Source: Ilyonectria destructans
Taxonomy: Eukaryota > Ascomycota > Sordariomycetes > Hypocreales > Nectriaceae
Assembly (NCBI GenBank): GCA_020740775.1
Contig: JAHEWK010000006.1
Span: forward strand, 1 to 64,000
DNA length: 64,000 nt
Direction: 5' to 3'
Below the pieces are notes generated by a model. The model was given only the letters and a program-made list of their open reading frames with translations. It searched no databases and was not told the origin of the DNA. Below, one piece after another: positions 12,330 to 22,396 of this stretch (position 1 is its first letter; each line of letters opens with the position of its first letter). The translations under genes were made by a program, and so were the position numbers.

Positions 12330-14860
12330 CTGCTGTCCCAGTTCTTTCCTCCCCTGCCGAACGACATTGAAGATGAAGGCTCTAGGCCTCAGAGAGCTCC
12401 TATAGTGATGCCCGAGATCATACTGGAGGAGGTAGAACGGCAACTATTCGCAGTAAAGTCTTGGAAGGCGCCTGGGGAAGATGGATTACCAGTGATTGTG
12501 TGGAAACGGGTGTGGCCAGTAGTCAAGCATTGGGTAATGGCCATTTTCTGGGCATCTTTGGAGGAGGCAACACTGCCTGACCAGTAGAGACATATAAAGA
12601 TTATACCACTTAAAAAGTCCGATAAAGAGGACTACATAATAGCAAGAGCCTGGCGGCTAATCTTACTGCTTGCCACCCTTGGTAAGGTTTTGGAATCAGT
12701 GGTGGCTAAAAGAATCTTATATACTGTAGAAGTATATAGTTTGCTCACGACAAACTACTTTAGGGCCTGCAAATAGCAATCGGCGGAATAAGTGCTTCTG
12801 CTTTTATAGGAATAGATCTATATTGCTTGGCGATGTTGACTTATTGTAAGCCTTATTAGTTTTAATATTAAAGCAGCCTATAATAGAGTATATAAGGAAA
12901 GACTGCTCTAGAGGATAAAAATATATAGTATTCTGAAGAAGCTATTTTAATAGATTAAGCTATTTTACTCAAATTATATAGTAATAATTTAAATTAATAG
13001 CGAGTTATTAGAGGATTGAGAATTACTATAAGCTGGCCTTCTATAAGGCTCTTCTCTATCTTTAATTCTATTTTTTTTAATATAGATTTAGTATAGCAGC
13101 AGATTAATAGTAATAGAGGGGTAATTATATTTATAGATAATTTTACAGCTTAAATCTTAAGTTTAATAGTATAAAGTAACTATAAGAAAGTTAAATTAAT
13201 TATTAAGAATATATTAGACTAAAAGAAAAGAAGCAGTATAATATTTAAGGTAAATAAAATAGTAATTATATACTTCACCCAGAAAGACTATAAGTCTAAC
13301 TTTAAGGTATTTATAATTAAAAGATAGATAGTCTAATTAAAATACTATATTAAGATTCTGAAAGTTATTATAAATACTAAGCTTAAATATAAGGAATATA
13401 TTGCTAGAGCAGCTTCTAAGGGATTAATAGCAGTAATAGAATTAAAAAGATTAAGAGGCTTATTACTAGCAATAGTAAGATAACTATTTATATTTACTGT
13501 AGCCCCAGTAGTAAACTATACTTTAAATATATAGATATATAGGTTTATAAATAGACTTATAGAACTAATTAATAGAGTGTAGAAAGCAGAAGTATAGGTA
13601 ATTATTAGGATATTTAGTATTATAGCAATAAATATAGTAGAAATAGAGGCCTATATTATTTCAGTATAGTAATAATTTTAAAAGAGGGTAATTAAGATAT
13701 AAATAGATATCTATATATTATCTAATACTAACCCCCTTTATAAATTAACCTCTTATATATAAAGATTTAGAATATTATACTGATTACTACTCTATTAGAT
13801 AGTAATAATACTTAGGGATATTCTAATAGAGCAGCTAGAAACTATCTAACTATTTATATTAATACTATAGAAAGAATAAGTAAAAGTTATTACTAATAAA
13901 GTAGTAATAAAAAAGGTAGAAGTAAGCTAAGCTATATATATTATAATAAGTAGCTCTACTTAGAATAATATAGTAGGTATTAGTAGATTAATCTAGATAT
14001 TAATATTAGTATAAAATAGACTAAAGCTTAAGACTTTCTTATTTACTTTTAGTATAAGAATAAAATAGAATCTATATAGTAAAGAGCTTATAGTAATAGT
14101 ATATATCTTAAGGTAAATTATACTGAAGTTTTAATACTATAATATTATACTAATTATAAATAATAAAGCTGCTATACTTATAGTTAAATAATACTATTAG
14201 CAGTTAGATTAAGAGTATATACTATATTAATAATTTATTAAAAAAGCTTTAGAAGAATAGAAATATATTTAGGGTTCTATAATTACTCTATAGCAGTAAG
14301 AATAAGCTTCTAAAAATTACTAAAAATAAGACTTAAAAAGTAATATAGTAGGAAGCTATTTCTTAAAAGTAGTTCTTTAGTATATAATTAATAATACTTA
14401 GTATTATATAATTAAAAGTTAATATTAATAAAATACTACTGGAAAAAGTTAGAAGATACTCTAAGTAAATTAATATAATACTACTAGATAAATATATAAA
14501 ATAACTCTATAACTAGCTATTATAGAAGAAAATAAATATACTTATTCAGCTAAGAATAAATATAGTAAGGTTAAATATATACCTCTTTTATATTAAAGCA
14601 GTATTATTAGATAGATATAACTATAAGTAAGTAAGAAAGATAGTTAAATACTTTCTCTTTAATACTGGAAATAGATAGTATATTATATAGAGATACTTTA
14701 ATATATAAATATCCAGAGAGATAATATCTCTTTCTATCTTAAAGGGAAGTTATCTTCTAATAACTAAAAATAGATACTAAACTTAAAAGCTATTTAAGCA
14801 ATAATTCAATTTATATTAGCTAAAGGCTGCCTAAATATAAGCTAACTTAGAAGATAAGCT
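12330..14860 (+). pseudogene. LINE reverse transcriptase relic
   Basis: The reading begins with an FFPPLPNDIEDE-type stretch (about 12338) and the open segment 12405-12587 with EEVERQLFAVKSWKAPGEDG, the RT-0/RT-1 region of Tad-clade LINEs. Continuing in frame are KIIPLKK, ARAWR, LLATLGKVLESVVAKRI and ISFNIKAAYN. The catalytic FVDD box has decayed to FIDN (13121-13150). Stops fall at glutamine- or tryptophan-type codons. No functional protein is possible. The C-terminal RNase H-like region (13.7-14.9 kb) is too mutated to delimit. Confidence 0.75.
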
Positions 14861-14869
14861 TAAATATAG

Positions 14870-15240
14870 ATTCTCCCCCCCTACCTACCTACTAACTTCC
14901 TATTTCTAATCTAACTATCTTTTACTCTATACTATAAGTAATAGATACTACTTTAGTTACTATAGATAGAATACTAAATACTTAAGGAATAGCCTTTAAG
15001 CTAGTTTACTAATAATATTATTAAACTATAGAAATCTACAGCTAGAGATAAAATAGATAAGAAAGTAAGAAGTAAATATAGAATAAGCTTAAGGAGATAA
15101 AAATATAATTTAAGTAATATATAATACAGTATAGACTTAGGAAAATAAGAACACAGGTTAGGTAAGGTAGGACACAGTATTAGCTTAAGGAGATCAGGAT
15201 ACAATTTGAGCAATACATATATATATTAGTATCAGGGCCC
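14870..15240. other. LINE 3' region with diverged short repeats
   Basis: It contains a C-rich patch at 14874-14890 and, from about 15085 to 15215, two or three diverged copies of a TTAAGGAGATxAxxATA-type unit. There is no coding potential. It is treated as the LINE 3' untranslated region. Confidence 0.4.
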
Positions 15241-15286
15241 TTTCAGTTTAAGCCGCCGGGCGTTAATAAATTCAATTCAATTCATA

Positions 15287-15587
15287 CCACTATATCAAAC
15301 TATCCCGGCATCCTCATTCCCCCGTGCTAGTTCCTCCGATGTTAGCGTTCATCCTCGAGCTATCCGCCACATCATCGGCAAGCAAGCACACTTACGAAGG
15401 TAATGCGGATTGTAGGAGCATGAGGCAAGATAAACTTGACCTCATCCAACTGCTGCCGTCGCCGCCAGTTCTCAACAGCCGAAACCCAAACATGGCCCGT
15501 GTCGCCCAGTCCATGAATGAAGATGACGGTGGCCGTGTGCTGCTTAGCGGCCGGGATGATGAGCGGGGCTAAGCGGTTGACGGACAT
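15287..15587 (-). pseudogene. Acyl-protein thioesterase 1 (APT1) fragment cut by the LINE
   Basis: The first exon starts at ATG 15587 and reads HTATVIFIHGLGDTG, WRRRQQLDEVKFILPHAP: the N-terminal beta strands and oxyanion-loop HGLGDTG of fungal acyl-protein thioesterases (serine hydrolases that depalmitoylate proteins). A GTAAGT donor follows the PTIRIT residues near 15390. A short intron ends CTAG before 15326, and exon 2 reads GGMRMPG. The expected Trp codon is TAG (15302-15300) and FDI follows. Then the LINE tail begins. The GFSQGG nucleophile and the Asp/His of the triad are missing, so this is a dead fragment of about a third of the gene. Family assignment is confident; the intact copy should be elsewhere in the genome. 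Confidence 0.85.
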
Positions 15588-15944
15588 TGTGGCGGGCAGA
15601 CAAGCGCAGTAGGCGATCGATGACGTGTCACAGGCGGAACTCGGAAGAGGGACGGGATATATGAGTGTTCAGCAGCGAGGTTGAAATGTTGAACCGGTTG
15701 GATATATGCGAGCTGAATCTGGGTGGAGGACCCGTGCATGGGATGTGACTCGGCAGGCTGAAATTTGTCTGATGAGAGCATAAAAACTCTGGGAAGTACT
15801 GTGTCGTATCTACATTCGGAACGCGTCCTTGACTTACTTTTGAAGGACGAAAAGGTTGATTCGAAAATTAGTTTTGTGGCTTGCGACACGAAATAATGTA
15901 ACAATTCGTATCCCTGGACTGCTCGGCAAACTCCGCCGACTTGT
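15588..15944. other. No gene recognised
   Basis: Normal-composition sequence upstream of the APT1 start, presumably its former promoter plus the junction to the phosphorylase fragment. Frames on both strands are open for 100-150 codons but I recognise nothing in them. Confidence 0.4.
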
Positions 15945-16180
15945 CTATGCATGTATTGGTTAGACATCGGCCGCAACGTTGTTCTCACGCATATGCCGGG
16001 TATAGGAAAAGTCAACGCAGCAGCAGTCGCCGCTAATTGTCAGGCAAGTTTCCCAAACGTCAAGCGTGCCCTCATGGTGGGCATTCCCTTCGGCCCCAAC
16101 GGCAAGGAGATCATTGATGGCGACGTCATCATTAGGAATGCCGTGGCGATCTACAATTGCTTTTGGTCCATTTTTTGACT
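15945..16180 (+). pseudogene. Nucleoside-phosphorylase (PNP_UDP) domain fragment of NLR-type protein
   Basis: It reads IGRNVVLTHMPG, GKVNAAAVAANCQASFPNVK, ALMVGI, PFGPNGKEII and GDVII. This is the PNP/UDP phosphorylase domain that commonly heads fungal STAND/NLR proteins with NACHT/NB-ARC and ankyrin, WD or TPR repeats. Intact members have a CGGV-type loop between MVGI and PFGPNG that is deleted here. Residues after GDVII diverge and the frame ends at a TGA. Only about 70 residues remain, with no downstream NTPase domain. It is probably debris of an incompatibility-type gene. Confidence 0.7.
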
Positions 16181-16357
16181 ATAACTTTTTCTGAGGACCA
16201 GCGAGTGTGCTAGCAATACAATGGGTAAAGCAACGGACAGATTCTGGACCACCTGTCTGGGATTTGCCTTGGGCCATTTCTTGCCCCGCCATCTGCCCTA
16301 GCCCACGTTGTCGCCGCGAGTGCACATCTTGCTCGCCAGCTTATGGGACCGTCGGCG
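16181..16357. other. No gene recognised
   Basis: Junction sequence between two unrelated gene fragments. Nothing could be assigned on either strand. Confidence 0.4.
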
Positions 16358-17218
16358 TCAACAGGGGTAGACAGCTGCATAGAGTCGGCAGTAGGGAGCT
16401 GGAATGAAGGAAATGTAAGCCCGGGTTGTGATCCGGTTTGGACAGCGGTCCCAGAGCGACAGGCACTCATCGGCGTTGCTAAGATTCGTGTGGTTTTTGA
16501 ATGTTATCGTTCCGTGAAGGCCGAGATGACTCCTCAGCGACAGATCGTTGTATGTCTCGTCCACCAGCTTCTGGACTGCGTTTTCCACGGCATTACTCTT
16601 GAGAGTTCGCTACTAACCGGATGAAGCAGGGACCGCACGTATTCCAGCTGGTGTAGGGACGGAAAGGTGGCTCGGGAACAGAACGAAGGACTGAAGGAGA
16701 GCTGATCCCAGACTTCCTCTTGCCTCGTCGGGAAGGTGGTCCAGGGGATGATTCGTCGAGGATAGATTCGGCCGGTCGGGTTCGTCGTTTCCCCTTGTGT
16801 CGTCAGAGATCGGTCGGTTACTACTTCGATAGCGGCGCCGAGCGAATGACACATTTCAAGATATTAGTGGAGGGTCAACGGTTGTGATGCACTCGTACGT
16901 TCTTCGGCCTCTTCGCGTCGGCGTTGCTCTTCTTTGTATTGAAATTGTTCCTCGAGGGCTTGACCTTCAGCAGCTTCACGTCGTCATTGCTCCTCTTCAC
17001 GTTGAAGTTGCTCCTTCAGAACACGACCCTCAGCCTCTTCGCGTCGGCGCTGTTCTTCCCGGACCTGCTTTCGCAGCTTTTCAGGTTCTTCCATGGAGGC
17101 TGATGAATTTCTGTAGCTCGCCAGGCCCAGGATCACTCCTACCTAATTCCATAAAAACCATCTGTGATCCACCACTGCTTCCGCCAGTGCCACCCTTTTC
17201 AACAAATTTTCTGCTCAT
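16358..17218 (-). pseudogene. Frameshifted fungal coiled-coil / kinase-like family protein, N-terminal part
   Basis: It starts at ATG 17218 (SRKFVEKGGTGGSSGG, MELGRSDPGPGELQKFISLH). It continues in another frame with a coiled coil (KLRKQVREEQRRREEAE and two decayed repeats, about 17080-16890). Next come CHSLGAAIEVVTDRSLTTQG, NPTGRIYPRRIIPW and LEYVRSLLHPVSSEL (16854-16600), and after another frame change VENAVQKLVDETYND and HLGLHGTITFKNHTNLSNAD (to about 16440). From memory this is the N-terminal half of an expanded fungal family whose C-terminal half is protein-kinase-like; database labels are inconsistent. At least two frameshifts and loss of the C-terminal half make it a pseudogene. Its ATG overlaps the stop of the upstream hydrolase (ATGA). 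Confidence 0.65.
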
Positions 17219-18810
17219 GACGGTGGAGACCCGCCGTTTCGGTACAACCATAATCTGCTCAATTCCCACATCTTCAACGCCGTGACACTACCACTGCCAT
17301 ATTCTCCGGTCGTCATATTAAAGTTGGGATTCCTGGTGTTTAGTGGCGATGTTGGAGTGACGTTCAACATTTCTGCACTCGCACCTGGCTCCTTCGGTGC
17401 GCCACCCGACCCTTCTTCCTCAAGGGAGTTCATCAGCCCTGTCGCATAAAGACTTTGCATAGGTCCTTCCCTCTCAACTCGATTGCCTCCACTTCGACCC
17501 ATGAGGACATTCATGGCCATGAAATCCCCTTCTTCAGGGTCACGTGTGAAGCGCCTCGTCAGGTCAAGAGGAAAGATGGTGCCGAGATAATGCTGGTTGA
17601 ACTGATGACCAGCCCTTGGGTTCACCAAAACCCTGCCCATAAACCGATTCTCGAGTCGGTCTTTGGGCATCGTCCGCGTATAATGTAGCACTCCCCATCT
17701 GCTTGCAAAATCGTAGACGTTGGCGTAGTGTTCGATGTGTGAGATGGCTCGCTGGTGGAGAATTTTGGGGCTGACTTTGTTGTTTGCAGAGTAAGCAGTG
17801 GCGGCAGCAGACGAGGTAGAATTGCGGTATGGGTTATTGAAGTGGTTTGCAATACAGCCAAAAGTGTAGACCTCAAGATTTTGAAGGAGATCTTGCGGAA
17901 CTTCATTCAGAAGCCAGTCCAATATCATGCCGCCTTCGATACCGCCTTGGGAGTGCAGGATCAAGATGACCTTCTTGATCCCTCGCCGGTATAGTGCCCT
18001 TTTCACAAGGACATAACATTCCCGAATGTCGGGTGTGGCGTAGAGCAGGGCACGCTGGATTAGACATTGAACGAGGTCAAATACAACACCAGACCTAGTA
18101 AATGTTAGACTCCTGCGTATTCTGCATTTTTGGATTATATGCGTAGGTGGTGGATGGACGAGAATGTGACAAGAGAGTCTATACATACGTCTTGTTATGG
18201 ACGCCAACCACTGGACGGTGGAATGTCCGCGAGAGCCGATCAACATTATTCTGAAGCCAGTGCTTTCTGATCCGACGAGACAACAGTTAGTTGTACTTTG
18301 CGTCCGAGTTGTCCAAGGAAGAAGTATGGATTACCCGACGCAAATTCCATTAAGGAAAATCCAGTATTCGTCGTCATGAGGTTCCCATGTTCTGGAAAAG
18401 TGGTCTTCGGTAGACTTGAGCCCGTCTTCAGGAATGCCACCATTGAGAAGGTGGCACACCAGAACATTTAATCCAAGAACTACTCCAACATATAAAATAA
18501 AGAGCGATAATGGAAGGTATGCCATAAACGGGAGAGAAATCAAAAAACCTAGCTGGATGACAAAAAGGACATAATGAAGAGCGAGGTCTCGGAGGTTAGC
18601 TAGCGAAGGGTATAGCTCATCCATAGGTCCGGTAGGATATGGAAAGAGGGGCAAGAAAATACATGGTAGGTAAAGAATGTTGCGGAAGAAGAGTTTGATG
18701 TCGTTGGTGAACAACTGCCAAGGTGACCCGGTGTACGTGAGGGGACGCTCCGTCTCTCCCCCGATCTGCGAACCAAAGAACTCAGCCGAGGAGGCAAGGT
18801 GGGCAGGCAT
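17215..18810 (-). CDS. Fungal alpha/beta-hydrolase (lipase/esterase-like), 477 aa, 3 exons
   Basis: Gene model: exons 18810-18335, 18266-18189 and 18094-17215. The 68-bp and 94-bp introns have GT donors (GTAATC, GTATGT) and CAG/TAG acceptors, and splicing gives one frame of 478 codons including the stop. Three hydrophobic segments (about residues 40-60, 76-96 and 98-122) suggest membrane anchoring. The spliced exon 2 reads KHWLQNNVDRLSRTF. The nucleophile elbow HSQGG (Ser233) follows strand KKVILIL. HIEHYANVYDFASRWG and GHQFNQHY offer acid and His candidates. The family is widely conserved in filamentous fungi as 'alpha/beta hydrolase' of unknown substrate. The reading frame is intact with normal codon use. 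Serine-hydrolase activity is inferred from fold and motif only. Confidence 0.85.
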
Positions 18811-19276
18811 TTTGGCGGCTTAACGAGGTTTTGATTACTCCGAGATTTCTAAAGCGAACGTTGGGTTAAATTTCTAGTACGACCGGCTTAATATACTGAC
18901 TGCTGCGCATACTGTCACGTGTTTCCAGGGAGGTTAATAGATCTAATACGAAAGGGGTCCCAGTCACATGCCACAGACCTAATTCCAGCTTGCGAACGCA
19001 AATCAATGCTACCTAGCCAGACGGTCTAGCCAGCAGCGTAGTACTGAAACTCGCAACACGCAAGTCTTCCCCATGGCGTCGAGGAACTTCCGCTAGAGCG
19101 GGCCGTCATCGTACAGCAGTCGACTTGTTACACCTCCTGTAAGCTTTACGTTTATGTAAGCTGGTACTGTTGGATGCTTACATTCAGCCAGCCCCGCACC
19201 AAAAGAAGGAGAATCGGGGGATATTACACAGCTTGTCCAACGGTCCTGGTCTTGCGGCTGAAAATGGGTGGCATAT
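18811..19276. other. Intergenic, promoter side of the hydrolase gene
   Basis: No gene assigned. Contains a TCACGTG E-box-like site near 18915 and small unassigned frames on both strands. Confidence 0.35.
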
Positions 19277-19456
19277 TCTCTCGCCCAACTGACTCCAACA
19301 TTTCTCACCCTGGCCTACAGTCTGCCGTATCACCTACTCCTCCAATAAATCTCACATGCATTTGCTATCCTGACATGTGAAAGTACGCGTACATCAGAGC
19401 CGGGCTCTGAGCCCATAAGAGCCGCAGAATACGCCAGCTTTTAGCCTCGTATTTAC
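19277..19456 (+). repeat. Direct repeat copy 1 (partner 19530-19709)
   Basis: About 180 bp shared with the copy 253 bp downstream. The anchor TGGCCTACAG lies at 19311 and 19564. Both copies continue through ACTCCTCCAATAAAT, CACATGCATTTGCTATCCTG and a GAGCCGCAGAAT stretch. No coding role was seen. It could be remains of a small non-autonomous element or a local duplication. Confidence 0.7.
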
Positions 19457-19529
19457 TAACAGCTAACTAAACCTTCCTTACGGTCCTAAGCTCTAAATAT
19501 TGACTTTATAGCTAAAATAGCTAGCCTCT

Positions 19530-19709
19530 TCTTTCGTCAGACTGACTCTAATCTTTCTCACCCTGGCCTACAGTCTCCAGGATCACCTACTCCTCCAATA
19601 AATTTCACATGCATTTGCTATCCTGACATGTGAAAGTATGCGTACGACGGAGACGGGCTGCGAGCTGATATGAGCCGCAGAATGAGTCAGCGTATGTCCT
19701 CGTATTTGC
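19530..19709 (+). repeat. Direct repeat copy 2 (partner 19277-19456)
   Basis: Second copy, offset 253 bp from the first. The 70-bp spacer between copies is more A+T-rich than the copies themselves. Confidence 0.7.
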
Positions 19710-20681
19710 AGACTGTAGGTCAGCTCAAAATAATCTCGAAACGCCTTATTTCCTTTTAGCCTTATATTACCCGGGCTATGGCGTGGAGAGATCGAGACTA
19801 TGACCTATAATATTTCCTTGGCGAACGTTTCTCTATTCACATGTTAAAACTTGATTTAATCATTTCCGCGGAAAGCGCCGTTCGTTACGCCGGCAGCCAG
19901 TATCAAGAGTGGCTTTCGCATTGTATACGCATCAGAAGCTTGGATGAGGCTAACAAGCTCAACACATTCACTGCCACCATGCTTCGCTGCTTTTCCGGCG
20001 TTGCGTATATTGATAAGGAATGGACGTATGCTAGACTCAAGAATGGTGTCATATATTGAAGAGATCACGGTTCGCACCCCTCCATGGAGATGTGCCAATT
20101 CGAGAAATCTTTCTATAAAGACGTGGAAGTTGGCACGGTATTGAGTAAACGTCTCAGCCGTGAAAGAATGGGTAGAATCTCAAGATGGCGAGTTTGAGGG
20201 TCATATATGCTGGAGACAAATGTTCGATTCGCATCAGCGGCAGCTCTCGGCAGGGTGACGATCAACGCAATGTCAATCAAGAGGTTGTCAACCAGGTTGA
20301 TGTCAACCAACTCAACCCAACTCAACGGAGCCTATTCTTACTAATCAACCAACTCAATATGGTGAGGATATTGAGTTGGTTGCGTTGACAAGGTTGATTA
20401 AGTATCGTAGCGATGTTCCCAGACTCCGGTGCCGGGTAGCTCAGCCCATGGCGGGTTGGGTGTTAGTGCTTATTAGGAGATACTTCCCATCACACCAAAT
20501 TATATCATAAATCTAGGTATCACGGAGCGCTCCTTAACGTGCTATTGGCTCGACACGTCAACGCGTCAGATGCGAAACGCGTCGGATGCGATTCGCTCGT
20601 CCATCGACTCTGTGTCAGATAACCGTTACGCCACTAGCAAAAGTGTAGGCCCACACTTAGTGTGGAATAGTAGTACCCTAT
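19710..20681. other. Intergenic with palindromes; no gene recognised
   Basis: Frames of 60-80 codons exist on both strands (19841-20144) but none has a recognisable motif or a convincing start. The stretch holds the perfect hairpin listed separately, and a short direct repeat ACGCGTCxGATGCGA at about 20560-20600. Confidence 0.4.
20346..20382. terminator. Perfect 15-bp hairpin, 7-nt loop
   Basis: CAACCAACTCAATAT (20346-20360) pairs perfectly with ATATTGAGTTGGTTG (20368-20382) around loop GGTGAGG. An outer AATCAACC/GGTTGATT pair lies at 20343-20350 and 20392-20399, and three or four further CAACCxAxxTCAA copies lie upstream (20285-20330). The strand choice and the 'terminator' label are only a convenience. 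A cruciform, a protein-binding palindrome or a transposon footprint are as likely. Confidence 0.35.
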
Positions 20682-21035
20682 ATGTTATGCGACAATGAAG
20701 CTATCAGTGGCCTAGTGAATGTGGTTATCAAGCGACATCCCAATTTGTACCTAAAATGTAAGGCAATAAAGCAACATCCGGAATCTACGCTAAGACGGAC
20801 TATTCGCCGCCCGAACTTACAGAGATGGATCAAGCACGCACCCCCAGACGCCTATTTCACAAAGAGATACCTGGTTTTTAAGCATGCGGGGTTGTCGTTT
20901 CAACGATATTATTATTCTCCAAAAGAAGCGGCATTTTGGTATTTCCCACGAAGGAACTATGACAGAGACATGGAATCTCAGGCGCCACTGATGAAGGTGA
21001 TCCAACAGCATGATCATGGCAATGAAACAATGTAA
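20682..21035 (+). CDS. Hypothetical protein, 117 aa
   Basis: An open frame with normal base composition, rich in Lys/Arg and aromatics (ESTLRRTIRRPNLQRWIKHA, RYYYSPKEAAFWYFPRRNYD). No signal peptide, membrane segment or known motif was recognised. It lies between the palindromic intergenic stretch and the convergent YjjX-type gene, 77 bp away. It could be a real small gene, the last exon of a decayed gene, or chance. Confidence 0.25.
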   Translation: MLCDNEAISGLVNVVIKRHPNLYLKCKAIKQHPESTLRRTIRRPNLQRWIKHAPPDAYFTKRYLVFKHAGLSFQRYYYSPKEAAFWYFPRRNYDRDMESQAPLMKVIQQHDHGNETM

Positions 21036-21111
21036 TGATTGAAAATCTCACTCGTTCTTCTGTATTATGAGCGCGACTCATTCTGTGACAGTTCTAGGAT
21101 GCCGCAAGATT

Positions 21112-21657
21112 CTATTTAAAAGTGAGGTTGGTGTTCTTGAAAGGAATCAACGCCAGAACGACAGCCGGAGTATAAAAGCCCGCTCGATCCACGACATCGT
21201 CCGTCAGGAGTCCGACTGAGCCACTGCTTTGTTTCGAATTTACCCTGCCAAAGACTGTGTCATCCGCATGCCCCAGCTCCATGCCCTGGCGCAAAAGCTC
21301 GGCTGTTTCTTCGGGGAGGGCGTACGATGCGGTTCGTGCTTTGCCTGTTCGACCGTCCCGACCTCTAACCACGATCCAAGCAAAGTTGAGAATTGAACCA
21401 TCGCGATCTTCTACTCCGCCCTCGATGCCAACCCAATAGTCCGCATCCGGAACAGCATCTCGGACATTTTGTACTCGGTTCAAGGCTCCAAGGAGAGTTT
21501 CTTCGTCCGAAAACGGCTGCTCGGGCACGCCTGAGGGGACACTGACCCCTGTGATATCATAGTTCCCGGGGAGCAGCTGCATAAAACCTTCATGGGCTGC
21601 CTTGATCTTGATTGGATTCTTGGAAGAAACGACGATGACTTTCTGGGGGGTTGACAT
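21112..21657 (-). CDS. Inosine/xanthosine triphosphatase, YjjX/DUF84 family, 181 aa
   Basis: House-cleaning NTPase expected to hydrolyse non-canonical ITP/XTP to the diphosphate. Visible features are an N-terminal strand followed by SSKNPIKIKAAHEGF (substrate-loop region), SGVPEQPFSDEETLLGALNR, DYWVGIEGGVEDRDG, a central core strand FAWIVVRG, and the C-terminal PAVVLALIPFKN. I chose the ATG at 21657 (STPQKVIVVSSKNP) because family members begin one short strand before the SKNP motif. An in-frame ATG at 21708 would add 17 unrelated residues. The length fits the family (about 170-185 aa). Single exon, intact, normal codon use. It ends 77 bp from the convergent hypothetical ORF and faces the MULE upstream. 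Confidence 0.9.
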   Translation of the reverse strand: MSTPQKVIVVSSKNPIKIKAAHEGFMQLLPGNYDITGVSVPSGVPEQPFSDEETLLGALNRVQNVRDAVPDADYWVGIEGGVEDRDGSILNFAWIVVRGRDGRTGKARTASYALPEETAELLRQGMELGHADDTVFGRVNSKQSSGSVGLLTDDVVDRAGFYTPAVVLALIPFKNTNLTFK

Positions 21658-21708
21658 GGTGGAGAATGCAAAATGTGGGGAAAGGAAGCCAGGCGTCTCT
21701 AGCCGCAA

Positions 21709-22181
21709 GAGTTAGTACCAATATCGTGAATCACTATGCGCATAGACTTCATTTTCAATCACATCGATATAGAACTTGCCTCAGAGAAAAGACTAGCAGA
21801 TTTTTGGAGGCTCACTCAGTAAAACCAAGTTGACCGTATTTCCACAGACTTGGTTCAGGAGCAGCAAGTGCGGGGAATTCCAGACTCGTTAGCTTTTAGC
21901 GCGAAGCATACATGCATATACAAGTGATAGGGAATTAAAAGAGTCATCCAATGAATCGGGATGCCCGTCGGGTCAGCGATGCACGCCAAATGTCTACTTC
22001 AAGCTCAGCTCATCAAGAGCAGTAATAATTTTTACGATATTAGCCGGGAGATGAGAGGCTCTCTAGAGGAAAATCAGCACTTAGATTTTCAAGGCCACAG
22101 CCAATTTTTATAGTCCAATGCAGTTTTAATTCAGCCGAAGGCTGACTCTACATTAATCCATAAGTTTCCAGAATAATGAGG
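21709..22181. other. Intergenic, no gene seen
   Basis: Upstream region of the YjjX-type gene up to the MULE target duplication. It includes a short A+T-rich patch (about 22020-22150). Nothing recognisable. Confidence 0.4.
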
Positions 22182-22190
22182 GTTTGGTGC
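22182..22190. repeat. 9-bp target site duplication, left copy (GTTTGGTGC)
   Basis: Identical to 25395-25403. A perfect 9-bp duplication directly flanks both ends of the MULE. Confidence 0.9.
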
Positions 22191-22232
22191 GAGTGGGCTT
22201 CGGCTCACTGTCCAAAAACTTAGGCTCACTGT
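22191..22232 (+). repeat. MULE terminal inverted repeat, left
   Basis: Begins GAGTGGGCTTCGGCTCACTG. Inverted partner at 25353-25394. Contains two copies of GGCTCACTGTCCAA. Confidence 0.88.
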
Positions 22233-22396
22233 CCAATTTCCTAATTAGGAATAGTCTGACAGGGATATTGACCGCCTGCCGAATGAGGGATCGCGGTTAC
22301 CGTCAAGTCCCGATTAGGAAAGGTCAATAGGCCACGTGATATCCTTGATTGAAGCTTTCAACGACTACACTATCACTCAAATACAATGCGCTCCTC

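Larger units (their letters stand above)
12081..15286 (+). mobile_element. RIP-mutated Tad-like LINE, 5'-truncated
   Basis: A non-LTR retrotransposon in plus orientation. It contains a reverse-transcriptase relic and an A+T-rich downstream half, and it ends in a TAAATTCAATTCAATTC tail at about 15265-15285, typical of fungal LINE ends. The 5' boundary is uncertain, because the sequence right of the MITE (about 12081-12330) is not recognisable endonuclease. The 3' tail abuts an acyl-protein thioesterase exon, so the element inserted into, or recombined with, that gene. The 5' 500 bp keep normal composition while the rest is strongly A+T-shifted. Confidence 0.75.

Noticed and set aside
12147..12443. 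98-codon minus-strand open frame inside the LINE
   Set aside because: Overlaps the plus-strand RT reading (FFPPLPNDIEDE, EEVERQLFA), which has clear family motifs.
15569..16015. 148-codon minus-strand open frame
   Set aside because: Its N-terminal part is antisense to the phosphorylase fragment and the rest lies in the APT1 upstream region. No motif of its own.
16884..17285. 133-codon plus-strand open frame
   Set aside because: It is the antisense of the coiled-coil repeat and start of the 16358-17218 relic; the repeats give it apparent order.
18189..18379. Separate small ORFs on either strand across the hydrolase introns
   Set aside because: They span intron 1, exon 2 and intron 2 of the three-exon model, which restores one continuous conserved protein.
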